Both the position numbers and the translations under genes were made by a program. Positions 8,710-20,112 of a DNA stretch of 64,000 nucleotides are shown piece after piece. This DNA is from Azolla caroliniana (Eukaryota > Polypodiophyta). The notes under the pieces are model-generated. The model saw nothing but the letters and a program-made list of their open reading frames with translations. It was not told where the DNA came from and ran no database searches. Within the stretch, counting starts at the first letter, position 1. Every line of letters starts with the position of its first letter. The stretch spans positions 6,634,001 through 6,698,000 of the forward strand of contig JBHGNT010000012.1 in NCBI GenBank assembly GCA_043228905.1, in the 5' to 3' direction.

Positions 8710-11700
8710 GAGCCATGCAACTGGACATCTCCCGTCGCCCACATTCTCTTGGTTCCATTGCCGGACCATCAGGCAATTTCACATTGGAGGTATGGCTTTC
8801 GTTTAACTCTAGTTCCATTCAGTCTGTTGCTTTACTTGATTCTGGGGCATCTTCTTGCTTCATCGACGTTGCGTTTGCCCAAGCACATGGCGTACCTATT
8901 GTTGGCCTCTCAAAACCCATTCCAGTTGAAGCCATTGACGGGTGCGTCCTCTCGTCAGGTGCAATTACTCAAGCTACAACCCCATTAGGGCTTCGGGTGG
9001 GCTCACACCAAGAGGAGCTCACCTTTTACCTCATCGCATCTCCTTGACATTCGATCGTCTTAGGACTAACGTGGTTGGAGGCGCACAATCCAATAGTGGA
9101 TTGGTGCAACCGCTCGATCACATTTAGCAAGCCAAGATGCTCGTGCAAAACTATGAAGGTAAATTCAGTTTCCCATCCTTCGGAGACGGTTGACTCCGAA
9201 TTGACTACCCCATCATCGGTCCAAGATGGGTTTGTTTGTGGCGTCATTTCTAACACACTCCATGTTATTCCCGAAAAATACCAACACTTCTCCGACGTAT
9301 TTGAAAAATGTAATGCTGATCGTTTGCCGGAACACCGGCTCTACGACTGTCCGATTGATCTTCAAGAAGGTGCGTGTCCACCCTTTGGTCCTCTATATGC
9401 GTTGTCTGCACCAGAGTTGAAGGCCCTTCGTGTGTATCTCGATGAGAACCTCGAGAAAGGCTTTATTCAACCTTTTAAGTCACCAGCTGGGGCCCCCATT
9501 TTATTTGTGAAGAAGAAGGACGGCTCTCTACGCTTATGCGTCGACTACCGAGGTCTCAACAAACTCACTGTGCGCAACCGCTATCCGCTACCTCTGATCC
9601 CCGAACTCCTTGATCGGCTCCGAGTTGCGCGTGTCTTCTCCAAAGTTGATCTACGTGGAGCGTACAATCTAGTACGCATCAAGCCGGAGGATGAATGGAA
9701 AGCCGCATTTCGAACACGGTATGGGCATTTCGAATACAAGGTAATGCCTTTTGGTCTTACTAACGCTCCCGCAGTTTTTCAACATATGATGAACGATATT
9801 TTCCGGGAATATCTTGATCTTTTTGTTGTCATTTACCTCGATGATATTCTCATTTTCTCGCCAAACATGGAGGAGCACACTCGCCAAGTCCGATTAGTTC
9901 TTGCCAAACTTCGCGAGCATGGCCTTTATGCCAAAGGCGAGAAATGCGAGTTCGACCGTACCTCGATCGAATTTCTGGGCTATATCATCTCGCCCACTGG
10001 CATCACCATGGATATGAAGAAGGTCTCTGTCATTCAGGCGTGGGCGACTCCAAGGCGACTTAAAGCTGTGCAATCCTTCCTCGGCTTCGCGAATTTTTAC
10101 CGTCGCTTCATCAAGGGGTTTTCCACCCTAGCACAACCTCTTATCGTTCTCACCCATAAAGGCACTCCATTTTTATGGACCTTGGAGGCACAAAATGCGT
10201 TCGACTCACTCAAACATGCATTGATCACTGCCCCGGTGCTGCTACATGCCGACCCCACAAAACCCTTCCAAGTCGAAACCGATGCCTCTGACTTTGCCAT
10301 TGACGCCATCTTATCCCAGGCAGACGACAACAACCTAATGCACCGAGTGGCTTACTATTCTCGAAAATTTACGGCATCCGAAATCAATTATCCCATTTAC
10401 GACAAGGAGCTTGCTGCTATCATTGCTGCCTTTGAAGAATGGCGACCCTACTTGGCCGGCGCACAACATTGTGTCCAGGTAGTGACTGATCATAAAAATT
10501 TAGTTTATTTTTCCACCACTCGTACTTTGAATCGAAGGCAGGCCCGTTGGTCGACATTTCTCGCCGACTACGATTTTGAGATCGTATTTCGACCTGGTGG
10601 CCAACATGGGAAGGCTTATGCCCTTTCTCGCCGAGCCGACCTTGCACTCCGCCCTGGGGATGCTGCTTATGCTCAACAATCTAGACGTTTGTTGAAACCC
10701 GACCAATTGCATCTTTTTGCCACTTGTATGTTGCAGGACAATTCTTTACTCCAACAAATCACTAATGCGTCCAAGACCGATGCGTTCGCCAACGAGATTC
10801 GAGATAGTCTGCAAAACCACTCCAAGGCGACCAAAAGGAAGGATCTTGACACCTTCACCATACAAGAGGGTTTGTTGTTCCGAGATCATCTCTTATACGT
10901 CCCAGAGGGCCCATGTCGCACCCGGGTGTTGCGGGAATGCCACGATGACCCACTTGCAGGTCATTTCGGGGTCGCGAAAACCCTCGAGCTAATCTCTCGG
11001 GGGTATTGGTGGCCACAACCATGGAAGCTGGTCAAAGAATACATAAAGATTTGTGAGGTTTGTGCTCGCTCCAAAGCCATTCATCATCGGCCATACGGCT
11101 TACTACAGCCGCTTCCATGTCCTCGTCGTCCTTGGGCCTCTATCTGTATGGACTTGATAACTGATCTACCCTTGGTCAATAGCAATGACTCGGTGTTGGT
11201 CGTTGTCGATCGGTTTACGAAGATGGCTCACTTCACTCCATGCTCCAAAACCATTTCCGGAGAAGGAATGGTGCATCTCCTACTCAACAATGTGGTACGC
11301 TTGCATGGACTCCCCGATGATGTCATCTCGGATCGCGGACCCCTGTTTGTCTCTCACTTCTGGCAGCGCCTGCTACAAACTTTAGGCATCTCTGTCAAGT
11401 TGTCCTCCGCTTATCACCCCCAAACTGACGGGCAAACGGAACGTGTCAACCAAATCCTTGAGCAGTATCTTCGGTGCTTGGTTAGTTACCAACAAGATGA
11501 TTGTGTCAACTTACTTTCGCTCGCGGAATTCGCCTACAATAATTCTCTCCATGCATCGACTGGCGTCACTCCCTTCTTTGCCAACTACGTTTTACATCCT
11601 CGCTTCAACATTTCCCTTCCTACCACTTCCGTGAACCCTTCGGCGGAGGATCGCGCCCGCATTTTGGAAGAACTACATCATGATTTATCCTTGGAGCTTA

Positions 11701-11717
11701 GTCTTGCTAATGAATGA
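8680..11717 (+). pseudogene. G2 pol: protease, RT, RNase H, integrase
   Basis: Pol lies in the -1 frame relative to repaired gag. Protease: LLDSGASSCFID near 8836. A TGA at 9045 interrupts the protease tail, after which an 880-codon frame runs from 9075. [22 protein letters not shown] near 9510, YLDD at about 9835. RNase H: VETDASDFAID near 10275. Integrase: HHCC finger (ECHDDPLAGHFGV...CEVCAR) at 10935-11070, and DDE residues in CMDLITDLP, VISDRGPLF and HPQTDGQTERVNQ. The frame ends at TGA 11715. If the TGAs were read through, the protein would be essentially complete. Confidence 0.9.
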
Positions 11718-12263
11718 TACAAGAAGCAGGCTGATCGCCATCGATCTTCCACTCAACACTTTGTCGTTGGAGACATGGTCTGGTTGTTACGTCGACACAT
11801 CTCTACTACTCGTCCATGTGCGAAACTTGATTACAAGAAGTTGGGACCATTCCATATCATCGAGTGTATCAATCCCGTCGCCTTCCGGCTCGCCCTTCCA
11901 TCCCACTTCCGGATTCACAATGTTTTTCATGTCTCCCTCCTTGAACCCCATTATGCTTCACAACTCCCAGGATGTCAAGCCCCACCACCACCACCTGTGC
12001 AATTGACGACAGGGGAGGAATACGAGGTCGATCAAATTCTTGATTCGCGTTGGCACCGTCGACACTTGCAATACCTCGTCCTATGGAGGGGTTACCCCAT
12101 GTCTGAGGCCACCTGGGAACCATCGGCAAATTTACAAAATGCCCCAGAGGTCGTCCAAGAATTTCATCACCGATATCCCCACAAACCAGCGGTCGATTTG
12201 GGAAGGCGGCGTAAGAGGGGGGATAATGTCAAGATTCGAACTCTTGACACGACCGTGTTATAA
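11718..12263 (+). pseudogene. G2 integrase tail and chromodomain
   Basis: Continues the pol frame after the TGA: YKKQADRHRSST, then the GPY/F module (YKKLGPFHIIECINPVAFRL), a proline-rich spacer, and a chromodomain (YEVDQILDSRWHRRHLQYLV, LWRGYPMSEATWEPSANL). The chromodomain hydrophobic and aromatic positions look intact. The stop at 12261 lies inside the 3' LTR. The polypurine tract AAGAGGGGGGATAA at 12213-12226 is within the coding sequence, an overlap also seen in G1a. Confidence 0.88.
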
Positions 12264-12579
12264 TCTAGTATTATGAGTTAACCAAGATATCTAGTACTAG
12301 TTATGTATGTAATTGGTCCTTATTATTTTGCTAGCATCATGTGCATAGTTGCTCCCTTGTAGTATTTACACTTGGCACATGCATGCATACCTACATGCTC
12401 TATTGTAGATTCACATGCGTGCAACAAGTATGCATGCCATGTAGTATAAATAGAGGAGTTCACCTTGAAGGAATTCAAGGTGAACAACACCAGTTATGGA
12501 GTCTTTCCTTTAATACTATCTTCTTTCTTGTCCATTTGGTTATCTTCTTGCTTGTCTCTTGAGTTTATGATCCGTGACA
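12227..12579 (+). repeat. 3' LTR of G2
   Basis: 353 bp. It differs from the 5' LTR by one substitution that I can find (G at 12255 for A at 7330). It repeats the antisense tRNA-like start, TATA box and inverted repeat. Confidence 0.92.
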
Positions 12580-13339
12580 CGAACTTCCGGTACCATTGCC
12601 GGGGAGCCTGCTTCAGTCCAAAACTTCTTGGGTAGTTTTGTATGCGCCAACATACTCCGGACCCTCTCCATTACGGTCCGGTTCATCCTCTCGGCCAGCC
12701 CGTTTAGTTTCGACGTCTTCGGCATGGTAAATTCGAGCCGGATTCCCTTCGAGCGGCAGTACTCCTCGAACTGCCCCCGGTATTCACCTCCGTTATCTGC
12801 TCGAACCGCCTTCAACTTTCGGCCGGTTTCTCTTTCCACTCTCGCGTGGAGCTCTTTGAAGACGGATAACACCTGATCCTTCGTCTTCAACGGTGCCCAC
12901 AGCTTCCGGCTGTGGTCATCTATGAACGTCACCAAGTACTGCGATCTTGCATGTGACTTCGTGTCCACTTGACACACATCAGTATGCACCAACTCCAGTG
13001 GTGCATTACGTCTCATCGGTGGCCTCGATCAGAAGGAGGTCCGGTTTTGCTTTCCGGCCAGACAATCAGTGCACTTCTCCAAGTGCACGTTCTTCACTGG
13101 AATGAGGTTGTCGTCTGCAAGCCTCTTCATCCCCTTCTCGCTCATGTGACACAGCCTTTTGTGCCACAGCTCACCGGCAGTGTCGGATGCCACGTTCACT
13201 TCCTCCAGACATAACCGGGCAATCATCAGGTACAACGTGTTTACCTTCCGGGCCGGAGCCACAATCAGGCTCCCTTTGCTGAACTTCATAACACCGTTCC
13301 GGATGCTACCCGTGTAGCCTTCATCATCTAGCCGACCGG
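12580..13339 (-). pseudogene. C4 integrase joined to reverse transcriptase by a deletion
   Basis: Minus strand from 13339: DDEGYTGSIRNGVMKFSKG, GELWHKRLCHMSEKGMKRLA and CTDCLAGKQNRTSF (integrase HHCC finger), then LELVHTDVCQV, FIDDHSRKLWA, VRADNGGEYRGQF and LNGLAERMNRTVMERVRSML (DDE core). After KKFWTEA the DNA runs directly into RT sequence that reads KQAPRQWYRKFDS in another frame. The joint is a shared TGAAGCAG word, so the integrase tail, the linker and the RT start were deleted. G2 then splits the RT at 12580. Confidence 0.85.
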
Positions 13340-14294
13340 TGTCGTGAAGATCCGTCACTACACGCGGATCGTGAGGCGGAACCGCCGGGGTTCTGGACCG
13401 GAAGGATTTAGAGTCGATACAAGCTTTGGCGAGAAAGTACTTAAGATAGATTGGGAAAGAGAGAAGTTGAGATTACACAATTGATTTAATAACGAATTTC
13501 TTCCTCTTAATTTTCATACCAAAAAAAACCATGTTTTTCTCCTCCCCCTTCCCTCTTTTATAGATGCTCTCATGCATATGATGCATGTGAGGGTACAAGA
13601 CATGCATAAATTGCATGTTTGCCATTTGGCGCTTAAGTATTACATGTGGTGCATGCTAACCATGTCACTCATTTTAGCACTCATGGATGAGAATTTACAT
13701 TTAAAAGTACAATGATAGAAATATAATTTCAACTAAATACTATGGCTTAATGGTAAGCCATTTGACTCCTAACTTGGAGGTGCAAGGTTCGAATCCATAC
13801 TTGCCCTCCTTGTATATGTAAATATGTATATATTTTTATATATTTATTTTATCTAGTCGCCGGTTCGCCGGATGCCGCCGCCGGATTGCGGTCGGATCAC
13901 CGGCTCCATCGCCGGTCCGGTTTTGGTTGGCCAAAACCCTTTTCGAGTAGCTAGCCACCTCCACTCTAAGTTCAAGTTACCTTGAACTCTCTATGCTCCA
14001 CACATAGACATAAAGATAATATCTTTTGCTCCACCTTATATATGATGAGAGCTGTATTTGTCGTGCCTATGTGGGATATCTCACAATTTTCTCTTTTCTT
14101 TTCACAAACTTTATACCCTCATATCTTGACATTTAGTTGTCCATTTCTCGTGTAATAAAGTGCATTCAAAACCTCCATCATTTTGTACTTAGATATTAAA
14201 AATGTTATCTTCACAATTATTGTATTACATGATTCATACTCGATTTTGTACGTTTTATGGGATTTTCACACGATTGCCGAAAATCTTCACGACA
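13340..14294 (-). repeat. 3' LTR of D
   Basis: 955 bp with unusually long inverted ends (TGTCGTGAAGAT / ATCTTCACGACA). It contains a tRNA-like sequence at 13738-13810 (plus strand, antisense to the element) and a short GCC-rich repeat at 13858-13890. On the element strand it is preceded by the polypurine stretch GGTTTGGTGGGGGTGGA. Confidence 0.88.
13738..13810 (+). other. tRNA-like sequence in D LTR
   Basis: Plus strand, antisense to the element. GGCTTAATGGTAAGCC forms a perfect 5-bp D-arm around a canonical AATGGT loop, and GGTTCGAATCC is a canonical box B. The anticodon and T stems pair poorly and no sound acceptor stem is seen, so a functional tRNA is unlikely. The second LTR has the same sequence at about 20512-20580 with one D-stem change. 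Confidence 0.6.
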
Positions 14295-14366
14295 TCCACC
14301 CCCACCAAACCGCACGTCCTCCGGTACGTGCCAAGAAGAGAAGAAGTGAGATTTCGGCTACGATGA

Positions 14367-16202
14367 TCAATTAGATTCCTCCATGTCTTCATTTTCATCC
14401 GGCCTATTATGTTCATCGTCGAGGTAATCGAGGTCAGGATCCTTGTCTTGTCTTTTCTTGAAAAGCTTTACTCTTTTTCCCGCAATGGGTACGACCAACC
14501 TTGATCCGTCTAGTTCCGCAAGGTGGTATGTGGCATTATCGTTGGCACTTGTCACCACATACGGCCCGAACCATCTTCTTGCGAACTTCCTTGTTGTACT
14601 ATGTTGATTGTCAAGGGTGCTGTCGTAGACCAAAACCCAATCCCCTTCTTCAATCTTCTTGGGACGAAGTCGATGCGTGTTGTCGAACCGAACTTTGTTC
14701 TTTACTCGGGTTGCCTTCATCATCTTTCGCGCTTTTTCTAAATCTTCAGGTCTTCTTTCAAGTTGCCTTATCCGCGCCGCTAATAACTCTTCTCGGCTCA
14801 TCTCGTTCTCCCACGGTATCGCTACCCATGAGGCGATCGTCCTTTCGATGGGCATAATCGGCTTTTGTCCATACATAAGCTCCGTCGGCATATACCCTGT
14901 CACCGAGCTATGTGTCGTTCTATCGGCCCACAAGGCATAGGGTAATAGTCGTGGCCAATTCCCGACTCGACCGTTGCATGCCCGTACGATGGCTTTAACG
15001 ATAGGTCCATGCCCTCGCTCGATCTTCCCATTTGCTTCCGGATTGTAGGCAGTCGTGAGGGAGAGCTTCACGCCTAGTCTTTCGAAGAGCTCCGTCGCTT
15101 CGTGCATGTCCAACTCCCCTCGGTCGGCCACTATCTTCCCTACACATCCATATCGGCAAACAACATCTTCAAGTAAAAATTTACAAACGGCTGAAGTCAT
15201 CTTATTTGTCAAGGCTCGTCCTTCCACTTGATTTGTCAAGTCTTCCCTTGCGAGCGCTAAGTACTTCATTTGTCCCACTCCCATTGGCATCGAGACCAGA
15301 TCCACCATCCATTTGAAGTGAATGGTGAGTGGGTATGTCGGCTTTAACTCATCACGATGACGTATATTTGAATATACTTGGCAAGTTTCGCATGTGGACA
15401 CGAAATGGAGTACATCTTTGTACATGCTTGGCCACCAGTACTTCTCCTTCAACTTTTCGAACGTCGCCCATGTTCCTCTATGACCTGCCCAAGCACTCTC
15501 ATGGAATTCGGTCATCAGCGTCTCTTGCTCTTCTTTCTTTATCACCACTCGACGTGGTATTCCTGTCCTTCTTTTTGGATGTCGCCAAAGGAATCCTCCC
15601 TTCAAGAAGTATCGGTAAGCTTTCTTTCGGATTCGTAGGGACTCCTCCTTTGTCAACGAAGCATCTGTCGTCAATGTTCTTAGGAATCTACCGATCAGTA
15701 ACCATTCTCCTTCGTACTCGTTCTCGTTGAAGGCGTGGAGGGTTTGCGTGTCCTGGTCTTCCGCCGACAATCGAGCCATCTTGAAGAAGTCGAGGGCGAC
15801 ATCTTCATCTTCCGAAACCATGTTACTTCCATTTGAAAATCTTGCCCTCGACAGCATGTCAGCCATGGCGTTCTTCTTCCCTGCGATGTGACGGATCTCT
15901 GGGTTTAAAGACTTGATGTAGGCAATCCACCTTAGCATATCAAGATCTGGGGTCGCACATCCCGAGACCATTCCGAGAATTGGGAGACAATCTGTCTCTA
16001 CTATCACTTCTGATCCGATCAGGTAATCTTTGTCCGTCTTCACTGCCGACACAATACCCCAAAGTTCCCGCTTGACTTGGGCATATCTTTGTTGCCGTTC
16101 GCTGAGAACCTTTGCTCCGAACCGGACGGCATATCGCGCATTATCTTCACCTTCTTGATTGATGACCCACCCGATTCCGGTTGGGTTCGTATCTACGGTC
16201 AC
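14367..16202 (-). pseudogene. D RNase H and integrase
   Basis: A 611-codon open frame. RNase H: TVDTNPTGIGWVINQEGEDN, AQVKRELWGIVSAVK, VETDCLPILG, and IRHIAGKKNAMADMLSRARF. Integrase: finger HESAWAGHRGTWATFEKLKE...CETCQ, then DDE residues in MVDLVSMP, VADRGELDMHEATE and YNPEANGKIERGHGPIV. A GPY/F-like end (FARRWFGPYVVTSANDNATY) and an acidic tail close it. The spacing and 'ANGKIERGHG' differ from the QTDGQTERVN of ordinary plant gypsy integrases. A one-base shift near 16203 separates it from the RT frame. Confidence 0.88.
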
Positions 16203-17773
16203 GTAAATTGGTTTCCCTTCGGCATAGTCGGCCTTAGTGCCGGAGCTTCAAGAAGCAGTTTCTTTAATCTTCGCATCGCCTCTGTGTGCTCGTCTCGCCA
16301 TTCGAACTTTATTCTTTTCTTTAGTAATCCATATAACGGTTCGGCGACATGAGCGTAGTGAGGAATCCATATATGATAAAACGCGCACGCTCCAAGGAAC
16401 CTTCGAACCTCCGTTTGGTTTTCGCATTCTTCTTTCATGTCTTGGATTGCGTTCACTTTGGATGGCGAGGGCTTCCGGCCGTATGCTCCACACAAGTGAC
16501 CTACCACCAAGATCTCCGGTTGCCCGAATGCGGATTTTTCTCCCGAAAATGTCAAATTCGCATCTTCGAGCCTTTGAAGCACCTTCTCGCAATCTTTCAT
16601 ATGATCCGCAACGAACTTTCTACAACCTTCCTTATCTTTCGATTCATCTTTCTCCTCATCTGAACATCCTTTTATCGGAATATCATCCAAGAATGGCATC
16701 GTGATGTCCGGAATGCAATCCTTCAAGACTTTATTCATGGCATTCACCATATGAGCCACTGAGTTCGTTGCTCCTTGGGGTAAGGTACACATTCGCACAA
16801 GCCCGATCGGAGTCCTCATGGTTGTAATGTCCCGACTGTCGATCGCCAATTGGAATTGGTCATATCCGGAGTAGAGATCGCCAATGGAGTTGATGGACCG
16901 GCCCGCAAATGCTTCGGCAAATTCGTCCACGCTCGGACCGATTCCGGCATTTCGAATTGTCACCTTGTTGACGGGTTGAAGATCTTGGATGAATCGCAAT
17001 GATCCATTCTTCTTCGGCACCGTGAACCACCTATTGGAATAAGGAGCATTCGACGGTTCTAGAATTCCCATACTCACCTTCTCCTTTAAGAGCTCGATCA
17101 GCTTCGGAAGGTGTGCTCTCGGAACCGGTATCGGTTTCAAGTTCCAAGGCACATGAGGCACCGTGAAGATCACCATTGGCTCTATAATCTTTGGGTCGGC
17201 GCATCCGATTTCTCGTGGGAAGAATGCGAAAGCCTTCCCATGTCTCTCAAGCATATCGCGAAACATTCGCTCCTCTTCAGGGAGAAGGAAATCCTCCTTT
17301 CCAACTCGTAGCTTCCCCTTCGTCTCTTTGGTGAAGTCATGACCTATCTTCTTCGGATCTCTTAAGCTTGTATCGTTAGCGACTTCCTTCATCTTTTGCC
17401 AGCTATCTTCCGGTAGCGGAACCGCAACTGGCTTGATCTTCTTATCCACTGTTTTATATTTCGTGTTGATGTCAGCTTCATTCATCGAGATGCCACGACG
17501 GTATTCATCGATGATAGCGTACATGTTGACGGAGTTAACCGAAATCACACGTTGGTTGTGAAGATAGCTCAAGTCCACGACGTCCTCGATTTCGCCGATG
17601 GTGTCGTTAAATGAGGCTTCTTCCATAATATGAGTCACGAACTCTCCTTCTTCTATGATGTTCTCTTCTTTCAGCAACTTCTCGAATTCTTGTATCCGGC
17701 GCTTGTGCTTCTTGTCGGGTAGTACTAGTTTACATGCGCCACTAGGTGTGACACATGTTGCTTCTCCTTGCAA
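16199..17773 (-). pseudogene. D reverse transcriptase
   Basis: 524 codons. After a charged linker the RT core reads PWNLKPIPVPRAHLPKLIEL, RWFTVPKKNGSLRFIQDLQP, VNKVTIRNAGIGPSVDEFAE, DLYSGYDQFQL, MRTPIGLVRMCTLPQGATNS and the catalytic MPFLDDIPIKG at about 16675-16705. FLDD replaces the YxDD common in gypsy RT; E has the same residues, so this is a clade character and not damage. The frame then shifts into RNase H. The C-terminal RT thumb (RRFLGACAFYHIWIPHYAHV) is intact. Confidence 0.88.
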
Positions 17774-17880
17774 TCCACGCGCTCTTCTTTCTTGTGGGGT
17801 CTTGTGATTGCTCGGACTATTTGTGCCCCATGCTTCAATAGTCCGCTCTAAAAATCCGAGGATTCGCCTCCGAGACTATC

Positions 17881-18879
17881 TCAATTCCTTTCATGATTGG
17901 CTCGCACTGTTAGGAATTGGACCGATCTTTGGTTGTCAAGACTCTTTATTCGTGCGAAGGCTGCTCCATTATCGAACACTTTGGTCTCCATCCGAGATGA
18001 TGTGATATAAGGTTGCCCTAGGATGACAGGATGCGACGCCGATTCTTGTACGAAGAAGTGTTGATCCATCTCCACATCCCCGATCGTGACTTTGACATTG
18101 GGACAAGCTCCGTACAAGTCCTCCGTAGACTTTGTTGCCGCGCGAATCTTCCATCCGTGGTTTGTATTGATCGGCCATCTTCCCTTTTTGTAGAAGTCGG
18201 TTGACATGAGGTTGATCTCCGAGCCGTGGTCGATCAAGGCTACGACGGTCTCTTTCTTCTCCCCGATCTTCACCGGCGTCTCCGTTGTCGCTCGTGCCCA
18301 ATGAGGTCGAGTGTAGTGGCTGTCCACCATATCTTCATCGATTTCGTCTCTTGCCATCGTTATGGCATTCGTTTTTGCTTTCTGCGGCTTCTCTTCTTCC
18401 TCGTCCGATTGTTGTCTCTTTCTCTTTACAAGGTCCACGATCGTGTCATGGAACTCCTTCTTCGTAATGCCAAGCAATTCCCTCAAGGACAAAGTTATGT
18501 GGCTATCAAGAACTCGTTCTTCGAGAATCTTCTTTAGGTCCGTCGTCTGCTCTATGTCCGACCTTAGCTTATAGGTAAGTATGGTCCTTGTCCTCCGAGC
18601 GGGGTCTTCGACACCAACCTTCACGGGCCGAACCGTTTCTTCAACTCGTATGCTCGGCTCCCCTTTTCGGCTTGATTCTCGTTCCTCCGTTTGTAAAGGT
18701 CGACTCGTCTCCGCATCGTCCTTCTTTTTCGCGTTCCTTGTTTCATGTCTTTTTGATGGCTCTTGCTCTTCTATTCTCTTTCTCTTCTCTTCGACGAACA
18801 CCTCGTGGTTGTCGCACATCACCTCCGCGAGTATGGTGTTGTCGTCCACCGGATCCGACCACCCGGTTATGTTTTGCAC
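17881..18879 (-). pseudogene. D protease with N-terminal charged region
   Basis: 332 codons. The first half is rich in Glu, Lys and Arg and may link gag to protease. The protease motif is VALIDHGSEINLMS near 18210-18245, that is D-H-G-S in place of the usual D-S/T-G-A/S, shared with E (VALVDHGSKFNLMS). It is followed by the flap and the second conserved block HPVILGQPYITSSRMETKVF. A stop after NHERN ends the frame; about 100 bases later the RT frame opens. Confidence 0.8.
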
Positions 18880-18896
18880 GCTTCGGTCCGCAAGCT

Positions 18897-20051
18897 CTAC
18901 CTCGTTCGATGTGACTTTTCCCTTCTTCTCATATTCGAGAACGGAAGTCCAAAACTTTGCTCCCGCTCTAGCAGCTCAGTCTTGTCTTTCCCGACTCTTA
19001 TTCCGGCCGACGTAGCATAGTGCATCGCATCCACATGAGTCGCATCGGCATCCTCCATAGATTTCTTCATTCCTCCTCTTCCGAAATTCACCCGTAGGGG
19101 TCTTCTAGTCTCGCTTGAGCAGATCATGTTGTCCTCTATGTATACGATATTTTGTCGAATCGCCTCTCGAAGGCTCGCACAATCCCTTCTCATGTGGTCC
19201 ATGCTATCGCACCACACGCATCTAAAGGGTTCTTTTCCTTTAGGGCCCCGACGATTCATGTTGGCTAGCGTGACCTTCTCGAACTTTTTCGCTAGCTCTT
19301 CAATGATGTCGTCATCAATCTTCTTTTCTTCCATGTTACTTTGTCTCGGCGGCTTAGCTACTTTCGGCGGTCTTGCTTTCTCCGTGGTAGTCGGTCCCAT
19401 CAAGTCGGTGTCCTCAACCCATTGGCGACGCTTGTCGAGCCTATTGCATGCCCGCTTCACCGCGATCCAGTCCGCTATGAGCCCATTTGCTTGGGTATCA
19501 TCTTCGAGAAGAGTCCCCAACTCCCGTCTATCCTTTATGTCCACGTCCTTCAAGAAGTACAAAGTCTTGTCCTCTTCAAGCAATACTTGGTCCGTATTGG
19601 GGAGACGACTAAACATCTGGTCGAATTCGTCGTACACCCTCGAGACGCTCATCTTCTTATTCTTCTTCTCTATCCACTTCATCAGGGCATGTCGAGTCAT
19701 CCTCGTTGAGTCTTCAGTCACGAACTCCGCTAGTATCGTTTTCTCGAACTCGGATCATGTTGTCTTTCCTTCTTGAAGCTCGATGACGCGTCTTTGGATG
19801 TTGTTGGCGACAACTCTCTTGAAGCTTGCGATTTGAGGTGCCTCGGACACGTCCCTTTGATTCATCTCCCTCTTATATGCATCAAGGAACTTCGTAACGT
19901 TCCTTCCATCGAATTGGCCCTCGAGCTCTACGACACGATCAACAGTCTTCTCCACGCTCGCGTCATTGTCTCGAGATCTCATCATTTGCTCGACGATTAG
20001 CATCATCCTTTCGAGCTCTCCCGCTTGGTTGCTTGAGGACGCCATCTCCAA
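18897..20051 (-). pseudogene. D gag
   Basis: Start ATG at 20051 (MEMASSSNQAGELERMM). The first 98 codons end in a TGA at 19755 where TGG (TTW) would continue the frame into SEFEKTILAEFV. The rest runs to 18897 and ends in a stop. The zinc knuckle CVWCDSMDHMRRDC near 19190-19230 has Asp where Gly is usual before the histidine (E has CMWCDTIGHIRKDC). Capsid homology can be seen only against E. Confidence 0.8.
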
Positions 20052-20088
20052 GTATTAATCTCAACTTGATCCTTCCTACCGCCTCTTT

Positions 20089-20104
20089 CACGTCGGGTTC
20101 ACCA
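20089..20104 (-). promoter_or_regulatory. Primer-binding site of D
   Basis: On the element strand TGGTGAACCCGACGTG, eight bases after the 5' LTR. E has the same 16 bases at 26987-27002. It begins TGG as a tRNA-CCA site should, but I cannot name the tRNA. Confidence 0.7.
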
Positions 20105-20112
20105 CTTGATTA

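Larger units (their letters stand above)
7302..12579 (+). mobile_element. Ty3/gypsy chromovirus G2, complete and young but with broken ORFs
   Basis: Full-length gypsy with LTRs 7302-7654 and 12227-12579, both 353 bp, differing at one base by my reading (A/G near 7330 and 12255). Flanks are CGAAA (7297-7301) and CGAAC (12580-12584), a target duplication with one change. Its order is gag, protease, RT, RNase H, integrase, chromodomain. There is no tRNA primer site; a self-primer takes its place. Gag and pol carry several TGA stops and at least two frameshifts in spite of the near-identical LTRs. Confidence 0.93.

Noticed and set aside
13738-13810. A functional tRNA gene
   Set aside because: D-arm and box B look right, but acceptor and anticodon stems do not pair and it is repeated inside LTRs; kept only as tRNA-like.
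17111-17311. Numerous antisense frames of 60-150 codons across the elements
   Set aside because: They mirror polyprotein genes on the other strand and show no domain of their own.
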